Assembly: GCA_024276275.1 (NCBI GenBank)
Contig: JAJRXM010000043.1
Coordinates: forward strand, 1-34,046
DNA: 34,046 nucleotides
Source of the DNA: Candidatus Zixiibacteriota bacterium
GTDB taxonomy: Bacteria; Zixibacteria; MSB-5A5; GN15; FEB-12
Reading direction: 5' to 3'
Under the pieces are notes generated by a model. That model was not told the origin of the DNA. It saw only the letters and a program-made list of their open reading frames with translations, and made no database searches. A program made the translations under genes and the position numbers. Shown in pieces: positions 7,184-15,342 of this stretch (the stretch's first letter is position 1; each line of letters opens with the position of its first letter).

Positions 7184-8034
7184 TTGTTATATATTTCCCA
7201 TTTATCATTCTTATAAAGAAAAAATTTATCAGAAATATAATATGATAAAATATTTTTATATTTTTCAATTTTCTTTTTTATATTCTGTATACCAATATCA
7301 TTCTTACTATCTGTGATTAGTACAATATCTCTTGATAAAACTACAGCAAGAATTTCTCCTTCAAAAGGAAAATTTTGCTATGTCCATATATAATCTAATA
7401 ATAAAAGGCTGGCTTCAAAATTTCCACCAGCTAATAATATCCAGTAATCTCCTTGTGGACTTATTTGAATATCTAAGTTTAAGCTAAGGAGATTTGAAAT
7501 AGCGATAGCATATAATGAATCTTAGCTAATATTTAAAGAACTAAATTGTTTTTCTGACAAAGAAGCGTAGGACAGAGAATCATCTATAATATAAACGACA
7601 TATAATTCTTCATTAATCTTTTTTGTTATAAAACTTGCATTTTTATTAGCTAAATCACCTAGAAAAGATTTACTCTTAATTACGGGTAGAATATTATCAC
7701 TTATATTAGTCTTTGGTTTATTAACATTGCTTATAACAGATGAATAACGCGATAAAATTTCATTTATTTCTTGTGGAGCTGATTTATATTCATTATAAGC
7801 ATTTAATAGATTTGAATGTATGATACCTCCATCTATCATTTTTATATCTAAACTAAGTGTATCAATAATAGTAAAAGTTTTAATAATAGTATTTGTTTTA
7901 TTCATTTCTATAAATGAGTTTAAAAATTCTTCTTTTGATAACAACGTTTGACTTATTCCAGTATTAGAGAAAAAAATAATTATTGAGAGAAATAAAATTA
8001 ACGATGTAAGCCTTTTGATAATTAAAGTGAACAA
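7180..8034 (-). pseudogene. Exported DUF1444 (YtpQ)-like protein, interrupted by two in-frame stops
   Basis: An open frame of 170 codons starts at 8034 with a signal peptide (residues 1-29) and ends at a TAA (7522-7524). Translation continues in the same frame with protein-like sequence: DSLYAIAISNLLSLNL, GDYWILLAGGNFEASLLLLD, then a TAG near 7380, then FEGEILAVVLSRDIVLIT and a final TGA at 7180-7182. The EASLLL and SRD blocks resemble the C-terminal part of DUF1444 (YtpQ) proteins, and the first stop falls in the region that joins the two halves of that family. Full length would be 284 codons. The terminal TGA overlaps the ATG of the asparaginase gene, so the original reading frame clearly extended this far. 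This is either a decaying gene or an assembly error. Confidence 0.78.
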
Positions 8035-8037
8035 TAA

Positions 8038-8565
8038 TTATTCCGTTCTGCCTTCAGGTAGCTTAAATAAATCTACAATTATTAACAAACTCATGTACGG
8101 GATGATAACCAATAGAGTTACACCACTCAATGATAACAAATCATCAAAAATCGAATAGAACCCTTGACCTGTTAATCCGACAGAATGAGTAAAGACTGCA
8201 ATCCCAAATATCCAGTAAACATATTTTTTTATTTTTTCTTTGGCAGAGGTGAACAAAAAGATAAACCCTAACACAAAATATAAAAGAGTCTGGCCGTTGA
8301 TATGGGTATGTGCCAAACCGACATTATGTCGCAGTTGAGACTCGCCTTGATGTTCTTCATATGACTTTTCTACTTGTTCAGATTTATCCTGCAAATAAAG
8401 CGGTTTGTCATCTTCTTCCATAATTCCTTGATCGACATAAAAGATTAGCATCGACCAAAGGACCACACAGAGCATTAAAGATGTAGTTATACCTACGAAA
8501 AGTTTACCAAAAGAGGGAAGGTTTTGAAGTTTAATATCTAACATAAGATGTTTGTATAATATCAT
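8038..8565 (-). CDS. Small membrane protein with conserved-looking intramembrane histidines, function unknown
   Basis: A 175-residue protein with about four membrane segments (near 23-45, 93-107, 116-133 and 147-168). The loop LRHNVGLAHTHINGQTLLYFVLG contains three His just before and within the second segment, and VFTHSVGLTG places another in the third, a pattern that could bind haem or metal, but no named family is recognised. The ATG at 8565 is made from the edge of the dispersed repeat at 8562-8623, so the ATG at 8544 (eight residues on) may be the real start. It ends 3 bases before the start of the DUF1444-like gene, suggesting one operon. Confidence 0.68.
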   Translation of the reverse strand: MILYKHLMLDIKLQNLPSFGKLFVGITTSLMLCVVLWSMLIFYVDQGIMEEDDKPLYLQDKSEQVEKSYEEHQGESQLRHNVGLAHTHINGQTLLYFVLGFIFLFTSAKEKIKKYVYWIFGIAVFTHSVGLTGQGFYSIFDDLLSLSGVTLLVIIPYMSLLIIVDLFKLPEGRTE

Positions 8566-8623
8566 TTCTGCGAAGGCAGGAATACGGTAAAGTCGAAACT
8601 ACAGGAGTTTCGACCTACTATTT
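8562..8623 (+). repeat. Two-hairpin dispersed element, copy B
   Basis: Hairpin 1: TTTCTGC (8565-8571), loop GAAG, GCAGGAA (8576-8582), with one G-T wobble. Hairpin 2: GTCGAAACT (8592-8600), loop ACAGG, AGTTTCGAC (8606-8614), a perfect 9-bp stem. The tail CTACTATTT is shared with copy A. It lies between the MoxR gene and the membrane protein gene. Confidence 0.75.
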
Positions 8624-8629
8624 ATATTT

Positions 8630-9643
8630 TTACTCCTGCTTAGGCAGTTTTACCGAGTCTAAAATCTTTGTGATGATTTCCATAATATCGATACCGTCAG
8701 CCTCGGCATTAAATGATGTTACAATACGATGCCTAAGCACAGGATAGGCCGCAAAGCGAACATCTTCCGGTCCCGGAGTCGGACGACCCTCAAGCACAGC
8801 TTTTGTTTTTGCAGCTAAAATCAAATATTGCGATGCTCTCGGTCCCGCACCCCAATTGACCCAGTTTTTGATATAGTCAAAGGCGTTTTCTTCTTTCGGG
8901 CGGGTCGCACGGACAATATTTACGGCATATTCAATCAGATGGTCTGAAACTGGAACCCTGCGAATTAGTTTTTGGAAATTGATAATATCATCTGATGATA
9001 GAATTTTATTTATTTGAAAACCTGAATCAGCTGTAGTTGCTTTTACAATTTGATGTTCTTCTTTTGCCGAGGGATAGTCGACCATGATATTAAACATGAA
9101 CCTGTCAAGTTGAGCTTCTGGAAGGGGATAAGTACCCTCTTGTTCTATCGGGTTTTGAGTCGCCAGCACAAAAAACGGTTCGTCGAGCTTGAATGTTTCA
9201 CCCGCTGCGGTAACCTCATGCTCCTGCATTGCCTGAAGTAAAGCAGCCTGAGTTTTTGGAGGTGTACGGTTTATTTCATCAGCCAAAACAATATTGGCAA
9301 ATATAGGACCTTTTACAAAGCGAAACTCTCGTTTGCCTGTCGTGTGGTCCTCCTCGATTATTTCTGTACCGGTAATATCGGAGGGCATTAAATCGGGAGT
9401 AAACTGAATACGATTAAAATTTAAATTGAGGACCTGTGCCAAAGTTGAAATCAACAATGTTTTTGCAAGCCCCGGAACACCGACCAACAAACAATGCCCT
9501 GATGAAAACAAAGAGATAAGCAGTTGTTCGACAACTTTATCCTGTCCGATAATTACTTTGGATACTTCGGTTCTAATTTGTTTATATGCTGATTGTAAAT
9601 TTTCCACCGCTTGTAAATCGTTTTGGTTGCCGTCAGCCGTCAT
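8630..9643 (-). CDS. MoxR family AAA+ ATPase
   Basis: A 337-residue AAA+ ATPase of the MoxR class, which works as a chaperone-like hexamer with VWA-domain partners such as DUF58 proteins. Walker A is GVPGLAKT (residues 55-62), Walker B is IVLADEINR with D122-E123, the AAA_3 hallmark NRTPPKTQAALLQAMQE follows, and sensor 1 is ATQNPIEQEGTYPLPEAQLDRF. The C-terminal lid carries the WGAGPRASQ motif. A GAGGAA ribosome-binding site lies six bases before the ATG. Its natural partner, the DUF58 gene, is downstream but separated by several inserted genes. The candidate origin region lies immediately upstream. Confidence 0.96.
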   Translation of the reverse strand: MTADGNQNDLQAVENLQSAYKQIRTEVSKVIIGQDKVVEQLLISLFSSGHCLLVGVPGLAKTLLISTLAQVLNLNFNRIQFTPDLMPSDITGTEIIEEDHTTGKREFRFVKGPIFANIVLADEINRTPPKTQAALLQAMQEHEVTAAGETFKLDEPFFVLATQNPIEQEGTYPLPEAQLDRFMFNIMVDYPSAKEEHQIVKATTADSGFQINKILSSDDIINFQKLIRRVPVSDHLIEYAVNIVRATRPKEENAFDYIKNWVNWGAGPRASQYLILAAKTKAVLEGRPTPGPEDVRFAAYPVLRHRIVTSFNAEADGIDIMEIITKILDSVKLPKQE

Positions 9644-9659
9644 GTAAATTTCCTCTTTT

Positions 9660-9985
9660 ACTATAAAAAATCATAAATTAAAACGGTATTATTTTTTAAC
9701 ATAAAAATAATAAATAATTATGAACCGTTTATACACATATCAGATTTTATACAAAAAGTATAAATAATAAGTTGAAAAAATGTCAGAAATTGATCCACTG
9801 CTTAAACGAAACAGCCTAAACACAAATCTAACACCAACTTAATCTGACATGTCATGCCTATATCTTTGTGGATAAACAGAAAGTGTAATCTTTTTAACAA
9901 CAAGTTAACATTAGAGGGAGCAACGAGTTATAGGGTTATCCACAAAATATAACTGTTTTCCACATTACCCCCAAGTTGTCAACAA
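9660..9985. other. Candidate chromosomal replication origin (oriC)
   Basis: A 340-base gene-free stretch between moxR and the bactofilin gene. Four nonamers fit the DnaA-box consensus TTWTNCACA: 9729-9737 (TTATACACA, plus), 9867-9875 (TTATCCACA on the minus strand), 9936-9944 (TTATCCACA, plus) and 9956-9964 (TTTTCCACA, plus). The portion 9661-9780 is strongly AT-rich and could be the unwinding element. parA, parB, parS sites, rsmG, mnmG, mnmE, rnpA and rpmH, typical origin-proximal genes, lie within 10 kb. Against it: the gene run to the right is transcribed towards this region, so it would be head-on to the rightward fork. No other open frame is visible here. Confidence 0.55.
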
Positions 9986-10405
9986 CTAATAGGACGAGTC
10001 CTCTTCAGAGCTAACTACCGATTGATTATCATCAGGGGCTAAAAACCCAAGATTCGGTTTGGTGTCTTTCATATTGCAGGCACCGCAAAAAACAGCTCCC
10101 TGTTCAATTACCAATGATTTGGTGCGAAGATCACCTTCCATCTCACATTTGGCCTGCAGCTCGATTTTTTCAGATGTAACTACATTGCCAATCATTTTTA
10201 CGGCAATAATAGCAGTATCTGCTTCGATTTCTGCTTCCACTATTCCTGTGGAACCGACTGTTACGCAGTCAGTACAGATTATTTTACCTTTGACCGTGCC
10301 GTCTACACGGAGTGCCCCCTTGATTTCTAGAGTGCCGTTAATGACGGTGTCTTGACCGATAATTGTGTTCATAAGTCCGTCCGTTTCATTATTTTTTTTC
10401 ATCAT
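9986..10405 (-). CDS. Bactofilin (polymer-forming cytoskeletal protein)
   Basis: A 139-residue bactofilin, a protein that self-assembles into nucleotide-free filaments through a right-handed beta-helix and organises local cell-wall synthesis. The central part, about residues 15-110, shows the family's repeating hydrophobic ladder (DTVINGTLEIKGALRVDG, then TVKGKIICTD, then EGDLRTKSLVIEQG). Short polar tails flank it. It begins with two ATG codons and starts one base after the stop of the M23 peptidase gene, an arrangement repeatedly seen for bactofilins and the LytM peptidases they localise. The gene is the last of the parA-parB-M23-bactofilin run. Confidence 0.95.
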   Translation of the reverse strand: MMKKNNETDGLMNTIIGQDTVINGTLEIKGALRVDGTVKGKIICTDCVTVGSTGIVEAEIEADTAIIAVKMIGNVVTSEKIELQAKCEMEGDLRTKSLVIEQGAVFCGACNMKDTKPNLGFLAPDDNQSVVSSEEDSSY

Positions 10406-10406
10406 T

Positions 10407-11171
10407 TTAGTAACCTAACGGATCTATAGGTTTATTATTTATTCTCAATTCATAATGCACATGCGGTGCGGTAGATTTCCCGGTATTACCCGACAATGCT
10501 ACACGCCCACCTGCTAATATATTGTCTCCAACCTCAACTAACAACTCTTTATTATGTCCATAGACAGTTGTTGTAGAATCATTATGTTCGACAACTACCA
10601 TATATCCATAAGTCGAATCAAAGTCGGCATATAAAACAATACCTTTTGCCGTTGCCAAAACCGGAAGACCTTCAGCACAGGCTATATCTACACCCGGGTG
10701 AAAATGAGCTCCTTCTTCCGCAATAAAATCCTGCGAAATAAAACCGGTTATCGGAAGTCCCGAGGGCATCGAAAAATCAGTTGTGTTACTTCTTGGAACT
10801 AAAGCATTTCTTGATTTATCAAATGATGCAAACAATGTTGAATCATCCGGTAATTCCGGAAATGAAATATCTATTCCTGCAAGTTTTGTCAAACGGGTAA
10901 CAATGTCGCGTGCTTCAATCAAATTCTTTTCCAATAACTGTACTTTATACTGATATTTCACTAATCGTTCATTTTCTTTTTCAAATGCATCCGCCTCGGC
11001 AGCTCTGGTAACAATCTTTCCATAAAAAAGAAAAAAAACAATTATTGACACTTGTAGCAATATAAAAAAAGTAACTACAAACTTAAAAAACCATTGACGA
11101 ATCCGAATACCTTTTCGGTTTTCGGTACCGTCGGGAATAAGCATTAAAGTATAGTATTTTGGTTCAGCCAT
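10407..11171 (-). CDS. M23 family (LytM-type) metallopeptidase, membrane-anchored
   Basis: A 254-residue peptidoglycan endopeptidase. A short basic cytoplasmic tail precedes one membrane segment (about residues 29-50), then a coiled coil (about 60-95) and the periplasmic LytM domain (about 140-254). Zinc ligands are all present: H158 and D162 in HFHPGVD, and H239 in HVHYE with H237 as catalytic partner, plus H206 in VYGHNKEL. It should therefore be an active peptidase rather than a regulator. The bactofilin gene follows after one base; parB precedes it by four. Bactofilin-bound LytM enzymes shape curvature, stalks or poles in other bacteria, so a local wall-remodelling role is inferred. Confidence 0.94.
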   Translation of the reverse strand: MAEPKYYTLMLIPDGTENRKGIRIRQWFFKFVVTFFILLQVSIIVFFLFYGKIVTRAAEADAFEKENERLVKYQYKVQLLEKNLIEARDIVTRLTKLAGIDISFPELPDDSTLFASFDKSRNALVPRSNTTDFSMPSGLPITGFISQDFIAEEGAHFHPGVDIACAEGLPVLATAKGIVLYADFDSTYGYMVVVEHNDSTTTVYGHNKELLVEVGDNILAGGRVALSGNTGKSTAPHVHYELRINNKPIDPLGY

Positions 11172-11175
11172 TTAC

Positions 11176-12024
11176 TTATTGTTCAATTTTTTTAAATAAT
11201 TCCAACATTCGTTCTAAATCTTCATCGGTATAATACTCAATCTCTATTTTTCCACGTTTTAACCCGGGAGTTATTTTTACCGATGTACCCAATAACCGTT
11301 TCATATAATTTTCAACTTCAATCAAAGCAGGGATTTTTCTTTTTGGTATCAGTCTTCTTTTCTTCTGTTTTTTAGTAACCGATTCTACCTGACGTACAGA
11401 GAGAGAGTTATTAACAATTTGGTCGGCTACTGTAAGCATTTCGGTTTCTGTTGACAACGAAAGGATTGCACGGGCGTGTCCCTCGGTCAATTTACTTTCT
11501 CTTAGCATCTGTTTTACCTGTACCGGAAGCCCCATCAGTCTCATAGTATTTGCAACAGCGGTTCTGCTTTTTCCGACCCGGTCAGCAAGTTCGTTTTGTG
11601 TCAGTTGACATTGTTCAAGCAGATGTTTATATGCTTCGGCAGTTTCAATCGGATTTAAATTTTCACGTCGAATATTTTCAATTAATGCCAGCTCAAGCAT
11701 CCGTGTGTCGGATACATCGTTCATTAACATAACAGGTACTTCGGTAAACCCGGCAAGCTTTGATGCTCGGTAGCGTCGTTCACCTGCGATAATTATATAT
11801 CCGTTACCGTTTTGTTTTACAACCAAAGGCTGCATCAGTCCGTTCTCTTTTAATGATCGGGCAAGCTGCTGCAATGCCTCTTCATCAAATTGTTGTCTCG
11901 GTTGTTGCGGGTTAGGAGCGATTTGACTAAGAGGAACCTTGCGGTATTTATTCTCTTCTGTTTTTGTATCGGTGTCATTTGGTATTAAAGCACCGAGACC
12001 TTTTCCTAGGACAAGTTTACTCAT
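11176..12024 (-). CDS. parB: Chromosome-partitioning protein ParB
   Basis: A 282-residue ParB/Spo0J. The N-terminus has the KGLGALIP motif that stimulates ParA, the CTP-binding ParB domain contains GERRYRA (81-87) and ENIRRENLNPIE (116-127), and a helix-turn-helix (LTQNELADRVGKSRTAVAN, 141-159) should recognise parS. The C-terminal 45 residues form the dimerisation domain. It overlaps the parA stop by four bases (coupled translation). Two parS sites are found nearby at 13343 and 15880. ParB loads as a CTP-dependent clamp at parS and organises the origin domain. Confidence 0.97.
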   Translation of the reverse strand: MSKLVLGKGLGALIPNDTDTKTEENKYRKVPLSQIAPNPQQPRQQFDEEALQQLARSLKENGLMQPLVVKQNGNGYIIIAGERRYRASKLAGFTEVPVMLMNDVSDTRMLELALIENIRRENLNPIETAEAYKHLLEQCQLTQNELADRVGKSRTAVANTMRLMGLPVQVKQMLRESKLTEGHARAILSLSTETEMLTVADQIVNNSLSVRQVESVTKKQKKRRLIPKRKIPALIEVENYMKRLLGTSVKITPGLKRGKIEIEYYTDEDLERMLELFKKIEQ

Positions 12025-12776
12025 TGTGCCAGAACCTCCTTTGTCAATGACATATAGTTTTCAGCACCTGTTGAAAGAATATCATATAGAATAATCGGCT
12101 TACCGAATGAAGGTGCTTCTGATAGACGAACATTTCTGGATATCACCGTGTCATATACTTTTTCATTAAAATACTTCCGTACTTCATCAGAGACCTGTCT
12201 TGATAAATTCAAACGACCGTCGTACATAGTCAAAAGGACACCCTCGATTTTTAACGACGGGTTCAAATTATTTTTGACAAGCTCTATAGTGTTGACCAGT
12301 TGAGACAGACCTTCCAAGGCATAGTACTCGCATTGTATCGGGATGATTATAGAATTTGATGCAGTCAATGTGTTGATAGTTAAAATGCCGAGCGATGGCG
12401 GGCAGTCTATAATTATATATTCATAATCGTTGTCAACATGGGTCAATGCACTCTTTAAACGGGATTCACGTGAAATCATATTGACCAGTTCTATTTCGGC
12501 ACCGACTAATGAAATAGATGACGGTACAATATTTAAATAACCCAGCTCTGTTGACTGAATAACTTCGTGAATTGATTTATTTCCAAGCAGAACATCGTAG
12601 ACAGAAAGCTCTATGTCTTTTTCCAGCCCGATACCGCTGGTCGAGTTTGCCTGTGGGTCCATGTCGATTAAACAGGTTTTATGTTCGGCGGCGGCTAAAC
12701 AGGATGAAAGATTAACGGCGGTGGTTGTTTTACCTACTCCGCCTTTTTGATTCATAATTGCGATAATTTTTGCCAC
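12021..12776 (-). CDS. parA: Chromosome-partitioning ATPase ParA (Soj)
   Basis: A 251-residue ParA/Soj ATPase without the N-terminal HTH of plasmid types, as is typical of chromosomal ParA. The deviant Walker A is KGGVGKTT (11-18), with the signature Lys; Walker A' is CLIDMDPQANST, and Walker B is YIIIDCPPSLG. ParA dimers bind the nucleoid and segregate ParB-parS complexes. It is the first gene of the parA-parB-M23-bactofilin run; the 92-base gap to rsmG upstream is AT-rich and could hold a promoter. Confidence 0.97.
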   Translation of the reverse strand: MAKIIAIMNQKGGVGKTTTAVNLSSCLAAAEHKTCLIDMDPQANSTSGIGLEKDIELSVYDVLLGNKSIHEVIQSTELGYLNIVPSSISLVGAEIELVNMISRESRLKSALTHVDNDYEYIIIDCPPSLGILTINTLTASNSIIIPIQCEYYALEGLSQLVNTIELVKNNLNPSLKIEGVLLTMYDGRLNLSRQVSDEVRKYFNEKVYDTVISRNVRLSEAPSFGKPIILYDILSTGAENYMSLTKEVLAQ

Positions 12777-12868
12777 AAAATACTCCTTAATTCATATATA
12801 CAAATATCTTACCTTAGTGTAAAAATGCACAGAGTAAAACGCAACTAAAAATTAGTATAAATCTATAT

Positions 12869-13468
12869 TTATTTTGTGATTAGAGAAAAGTATTTATCAA
12901 CAGAACCCGGACTGACTGAATAAGAATAAGTTACAACCGACAAAGAGTTATCAACAATTGTAAATTCCGGCTTATGATAGTATATAAAAATTGATGATTT
13001 ATGCATGTTTTTTAAAATTTTTGTCAAAAGTCGATTATTCAGTTTAACTAATCGCATACTGACTAAATCAAACGGTTTTTCAAATTTACATTCTTCAAGC
13101 TGTTTGTATAGAACCGTAATGTTTTTTAGTTCTAAGGCATCATTCATTCTAATCAACGAATCTGCTTTTTTACCTATTCTTTCGATAAGCACACTCTCTT
13201 TTACGTTCTGCGTGAGAATGATTGGCAACGACGGCAGTCCTCCTCCGGATCCTATATCCATATAATGCGAAAAGTTATTTTGCTCTATATATTCAAAAGG
13301 AAGTAACGATTCTGCGGCAAGCTGCGGAAGCATGCTGTTGATTGTTTCACGTGAAACAAGGTTGAGCTTTTCGTTTTCAATGCGAAGAATATCGAAGTAT
13401 GATGCCAGCCTGTTATCTGAATCATGCTTCTTGAGTATTAAATCAATGTCTAAATGAATCTTTTCCAA
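12869..13468 (-). CDS. rsmG: 16S rRNA (guanine527-N7)-methyltransferase RsmG
   Basis: A 199-residue RsmG (GidB), which methylates N7 of G527 in 16S rRNA using S-adenosylmethionine. The SAM-binding loop is MDIGSGGGLPSLPI (70-83), and NEKLNLVSRETI (32-43) is the usual N-terminal motif. The VSRET part is spelled by a perfect parS palindrome, as in many bacteria. It follows mnmG by five bases, the classical gidA-gidB order. The C-terminal part is somewhat shorter and more diverged than in E. coli. Confidence 0.93.
   Translation of the reverse strand: MEKIHLDIDLILKKHDSDNRLASYFDILRIENEKLNLVSRETINSMLPQLAAESLLPFEYIEQNNFSHYMDIGSGGGLPSLPIILTQNVKESVLIERIGKKADSLIRMNDALELKNITVLYKQLEECKFEKPFDLVSMRLVKLNNRLLTKILKNMHKSSIFIYYHKPEFTIVDNSLSVVTYSYSVSPGSVDKYFSLITK
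13343..13358. promoter_or_regulatory. parS site 1 (perfect)
   Basis: TGTTTCACGTGAAACA, an exact match to the 16-bp consensus palindrome of bacterial parS, extended by one further matching base pair on each side. It lies inside rsmG, where it encodes VSRET, within 2 kb of parB. Confidence 0.95.
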
Positions 13469-13473
13469 AAGAA

Positions 13474-15342
13474 CTACCGTGCCGCTTCTTTATGACGTTT
13501 TAGAAAAACCGAAAGAACCGATATATCTCCGGGGGTGATGCCCTCAATACGTCCTGCTTGTCCTAACGACAAAGGCTGATAGCGGTTGAACTTTTCTTTT
13601 GCCTCGTTTTTCAGACCTTTGATATCGATATATGAGAAATCATCCGGGATAGATTCATTTTCCATTTTCTTAAACTTATTAATCTCTCTTTGCTGTTTGG
13701 CTATATATCCTGCATATTTAATTTCAATCGCTGCTCTTTCTAATACTTCATGTGAACTTGAAAAGCTCTCCTCAAACTGATCCAGTAGAGGCAGCATATC
13801 TTGAATTGTTACACCCGGTTGTTTGAGAAAATCTTCTAAGCTAATACTGTCTTTTCGTTTAAACCGTTTGCCTACTTCTCCTAACTGAGAGGTCGCTATT
13901 CGAGCTTTAGAAAACTTACCAATCTCTGCCTGTGTTTCCTGTTGAAGTGTCTCAAAAGTTGCTATTTGTTTATTTTCAATCAATGCATATTTCTTGGCAT
14001 ACTGATACAGCCTGTCACGGGCGTTGTCTTCCCGAAGTGCTAAGCGGTATTCTGCTCTTGAGGTAAACAACCGATACGGTTCAGTTGTCGAGCGGGTAGT
14101 CAGGTCATCTACCATAACTCCCAGATATGCTTCTGATCTATCTAATATGAACGGCTTTTCCTTTTCTATAAACAAGACAGCATTTATTCCTGCAAGCAGT
14201 CCTTGCCCTGCAGCTTCTTCATAGCCCGAGGTTCCGTTTATTTGGCCCGCAAAGAAAAGTCCATTATATCTTTTAGTTTCAAGTGTCGGTTTTATCTGAT
14301 ATGCTGGGCAGTAATCGTATTCAATAGCATATCCCGGTACAGATATACGGGCGTTTTCTAACCCGGTTATTGTCCTAATCGCATCGTGCTGAACATCTTC
14401 GGGGAGTGCTGTGGAAAAACCGTTAGGGTATATATCGTTGGTACCGTTACCCTCAGGCTCTAAAAATAGTTGATGGGTCTCTTTATCTGCAAAGCGGAAA
14501 AATTTATCTTCAATCGAAGGGCAGTATCTTGGACCGCTTGAATTGATTTGTCCTGAAAATATCGGTGAAAGATGTGAATTTTGAGAAACTATTTCTTTGG
14601 TAGCTTTGGTTGTATAGGTCAGGTAGCATTTTGCCTGCTCAAATGATTTTCGGGTTGTGTTGTGAGAAAAATATGGAATCGGTAAATCTCCCGGTTGTTC
14701 TTCGCATTTCTCCCAGTCTATTGTATCGCCGTCAAGTCTTGGAGGTGTTCCTGTTTTTAATCTGCCTAATTCAAAGCAAAGTTCATGAAAAGATTCAGAA
14801 AGTTTATAAGCTGCCTTTTCACCTAATCGTCCTGACTTAATCTGTTTATCACCGATATGTATCAATCCACCCAAAAAGGTTCCTGTACATACTATAACTG
14901 CTTGAGACAAAAGAGTTTCACCCGATTCTGTGATTACTCCGCAAATCTCTCGATTATCGTACAAAATTTTTCCTGCGAGACCTTCTATGAGCTTAATATT
15001 GGTTTGTGATTTTAAGTAATTTACGACATATTCATTATATTTCTCTCGGTCTGCCTGTACTCTGGTAGACCAAACTGCCGGTCCTCTAGAAAGATTTAAC
15101 CGCCTAAACTGTATCCCGGTTGCATCGATAGCCTCGGCCATCAATCCTCCTAAGGCATCTATCTCTTTGACTAAATGTGATTTACCAATTCCGCCGATAG
15201 CAGGGTTACAAGACATTAAGGCAAGTTTATCAAGCTCCATACTTATCAGGGCTACTTTTTTCCCCATGCGGGAAACTGCCAGGGTAGCTTCGACTCCGGC
15301 ATGACCGCCGCCGATTACTATTACATCAAATTCTCTGTTCAT
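13474..15342 (-). CDS. mnmG: tRNA uridine-5-carboxymethylaminomethyl modification enzyme MnmG
   Basis: A 622-residue MnmG (GidA), the FAD-dependent partner of MnmE in making cmnm5U34 of certain tRNAs. The N-terminal Rossmann motif is VIGGGHAGVEA (9-19); LMSCNPAIGGIGKSHLVKE, the GLARGPAVW-like LSRGPAVWSTRVQADR, and GQINGTSGYEEAAGQG are family blocks, and the C-terminal helical domain binds MnmE and tRNA. Length is normal (E. coli 629). It overlaps the DinB-like gene upstream by one base and precedes rsmG by five, so the run is one operon. Confidence 0.97.
   Translation of the reverse strand: MNREFDVIVIGGGHAGVEATLAVSRMGKKVALISMELDKLALMSCNPAIGGIGKSHLVKEIDALGGLMAEAIDATGIQFRRLNLSRGPAVWSTRVQADREKYNEYVVNYLKSQTNIKLIEGLAGKILYDNREICGVITESGETLLSQAVIVCTGTFLGGLIHIGDKQIKSGRLGEKAAYKLSESFHELCFELGRLKTGTPPRLDGDTIDWEKCEEQPGDLPIPYFSHNTTRKSFEQAKCYLTYTTKATKEIVSQNSHLSPIFSGQINSSGPRYCPSIEDKFFRFADKETHQLFLEPEGNGTNDIYPNGFSTALPEDVQHDAIRTITGLENARISVPGYAIEYDYCPAYQIKPTLETKRYNGLFFAGQINGTSGYEEAAGQGLLAGINAVLFIEKEKPFILDRSEAYLGVMVDDLTTRSTTEPYRLFTSRAEYRLALREDNARDRLYQYAKKYALIENKQIATFETLQQETQAEIGKFSKARIATSQLGEVGKRFKRKDSISLEDFLKQPGVTIQDMLPLLDQFEESFSSSHEVLERAAIEIKYAGYIAKQQREINKFKKMENESIPDDFSYIDIKGLKNEAKEKFNRYQPLSLGQAGRIEGITPGDISVLSVFLKRHKEAAR

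Noticed and set aside
7059-7316. Plus-strand frame across the asparaginase start
   Set aside because: Translation is hydrophobic low complexity and antisense to a conserved gene start and the interrupted DUF1444-like gene.
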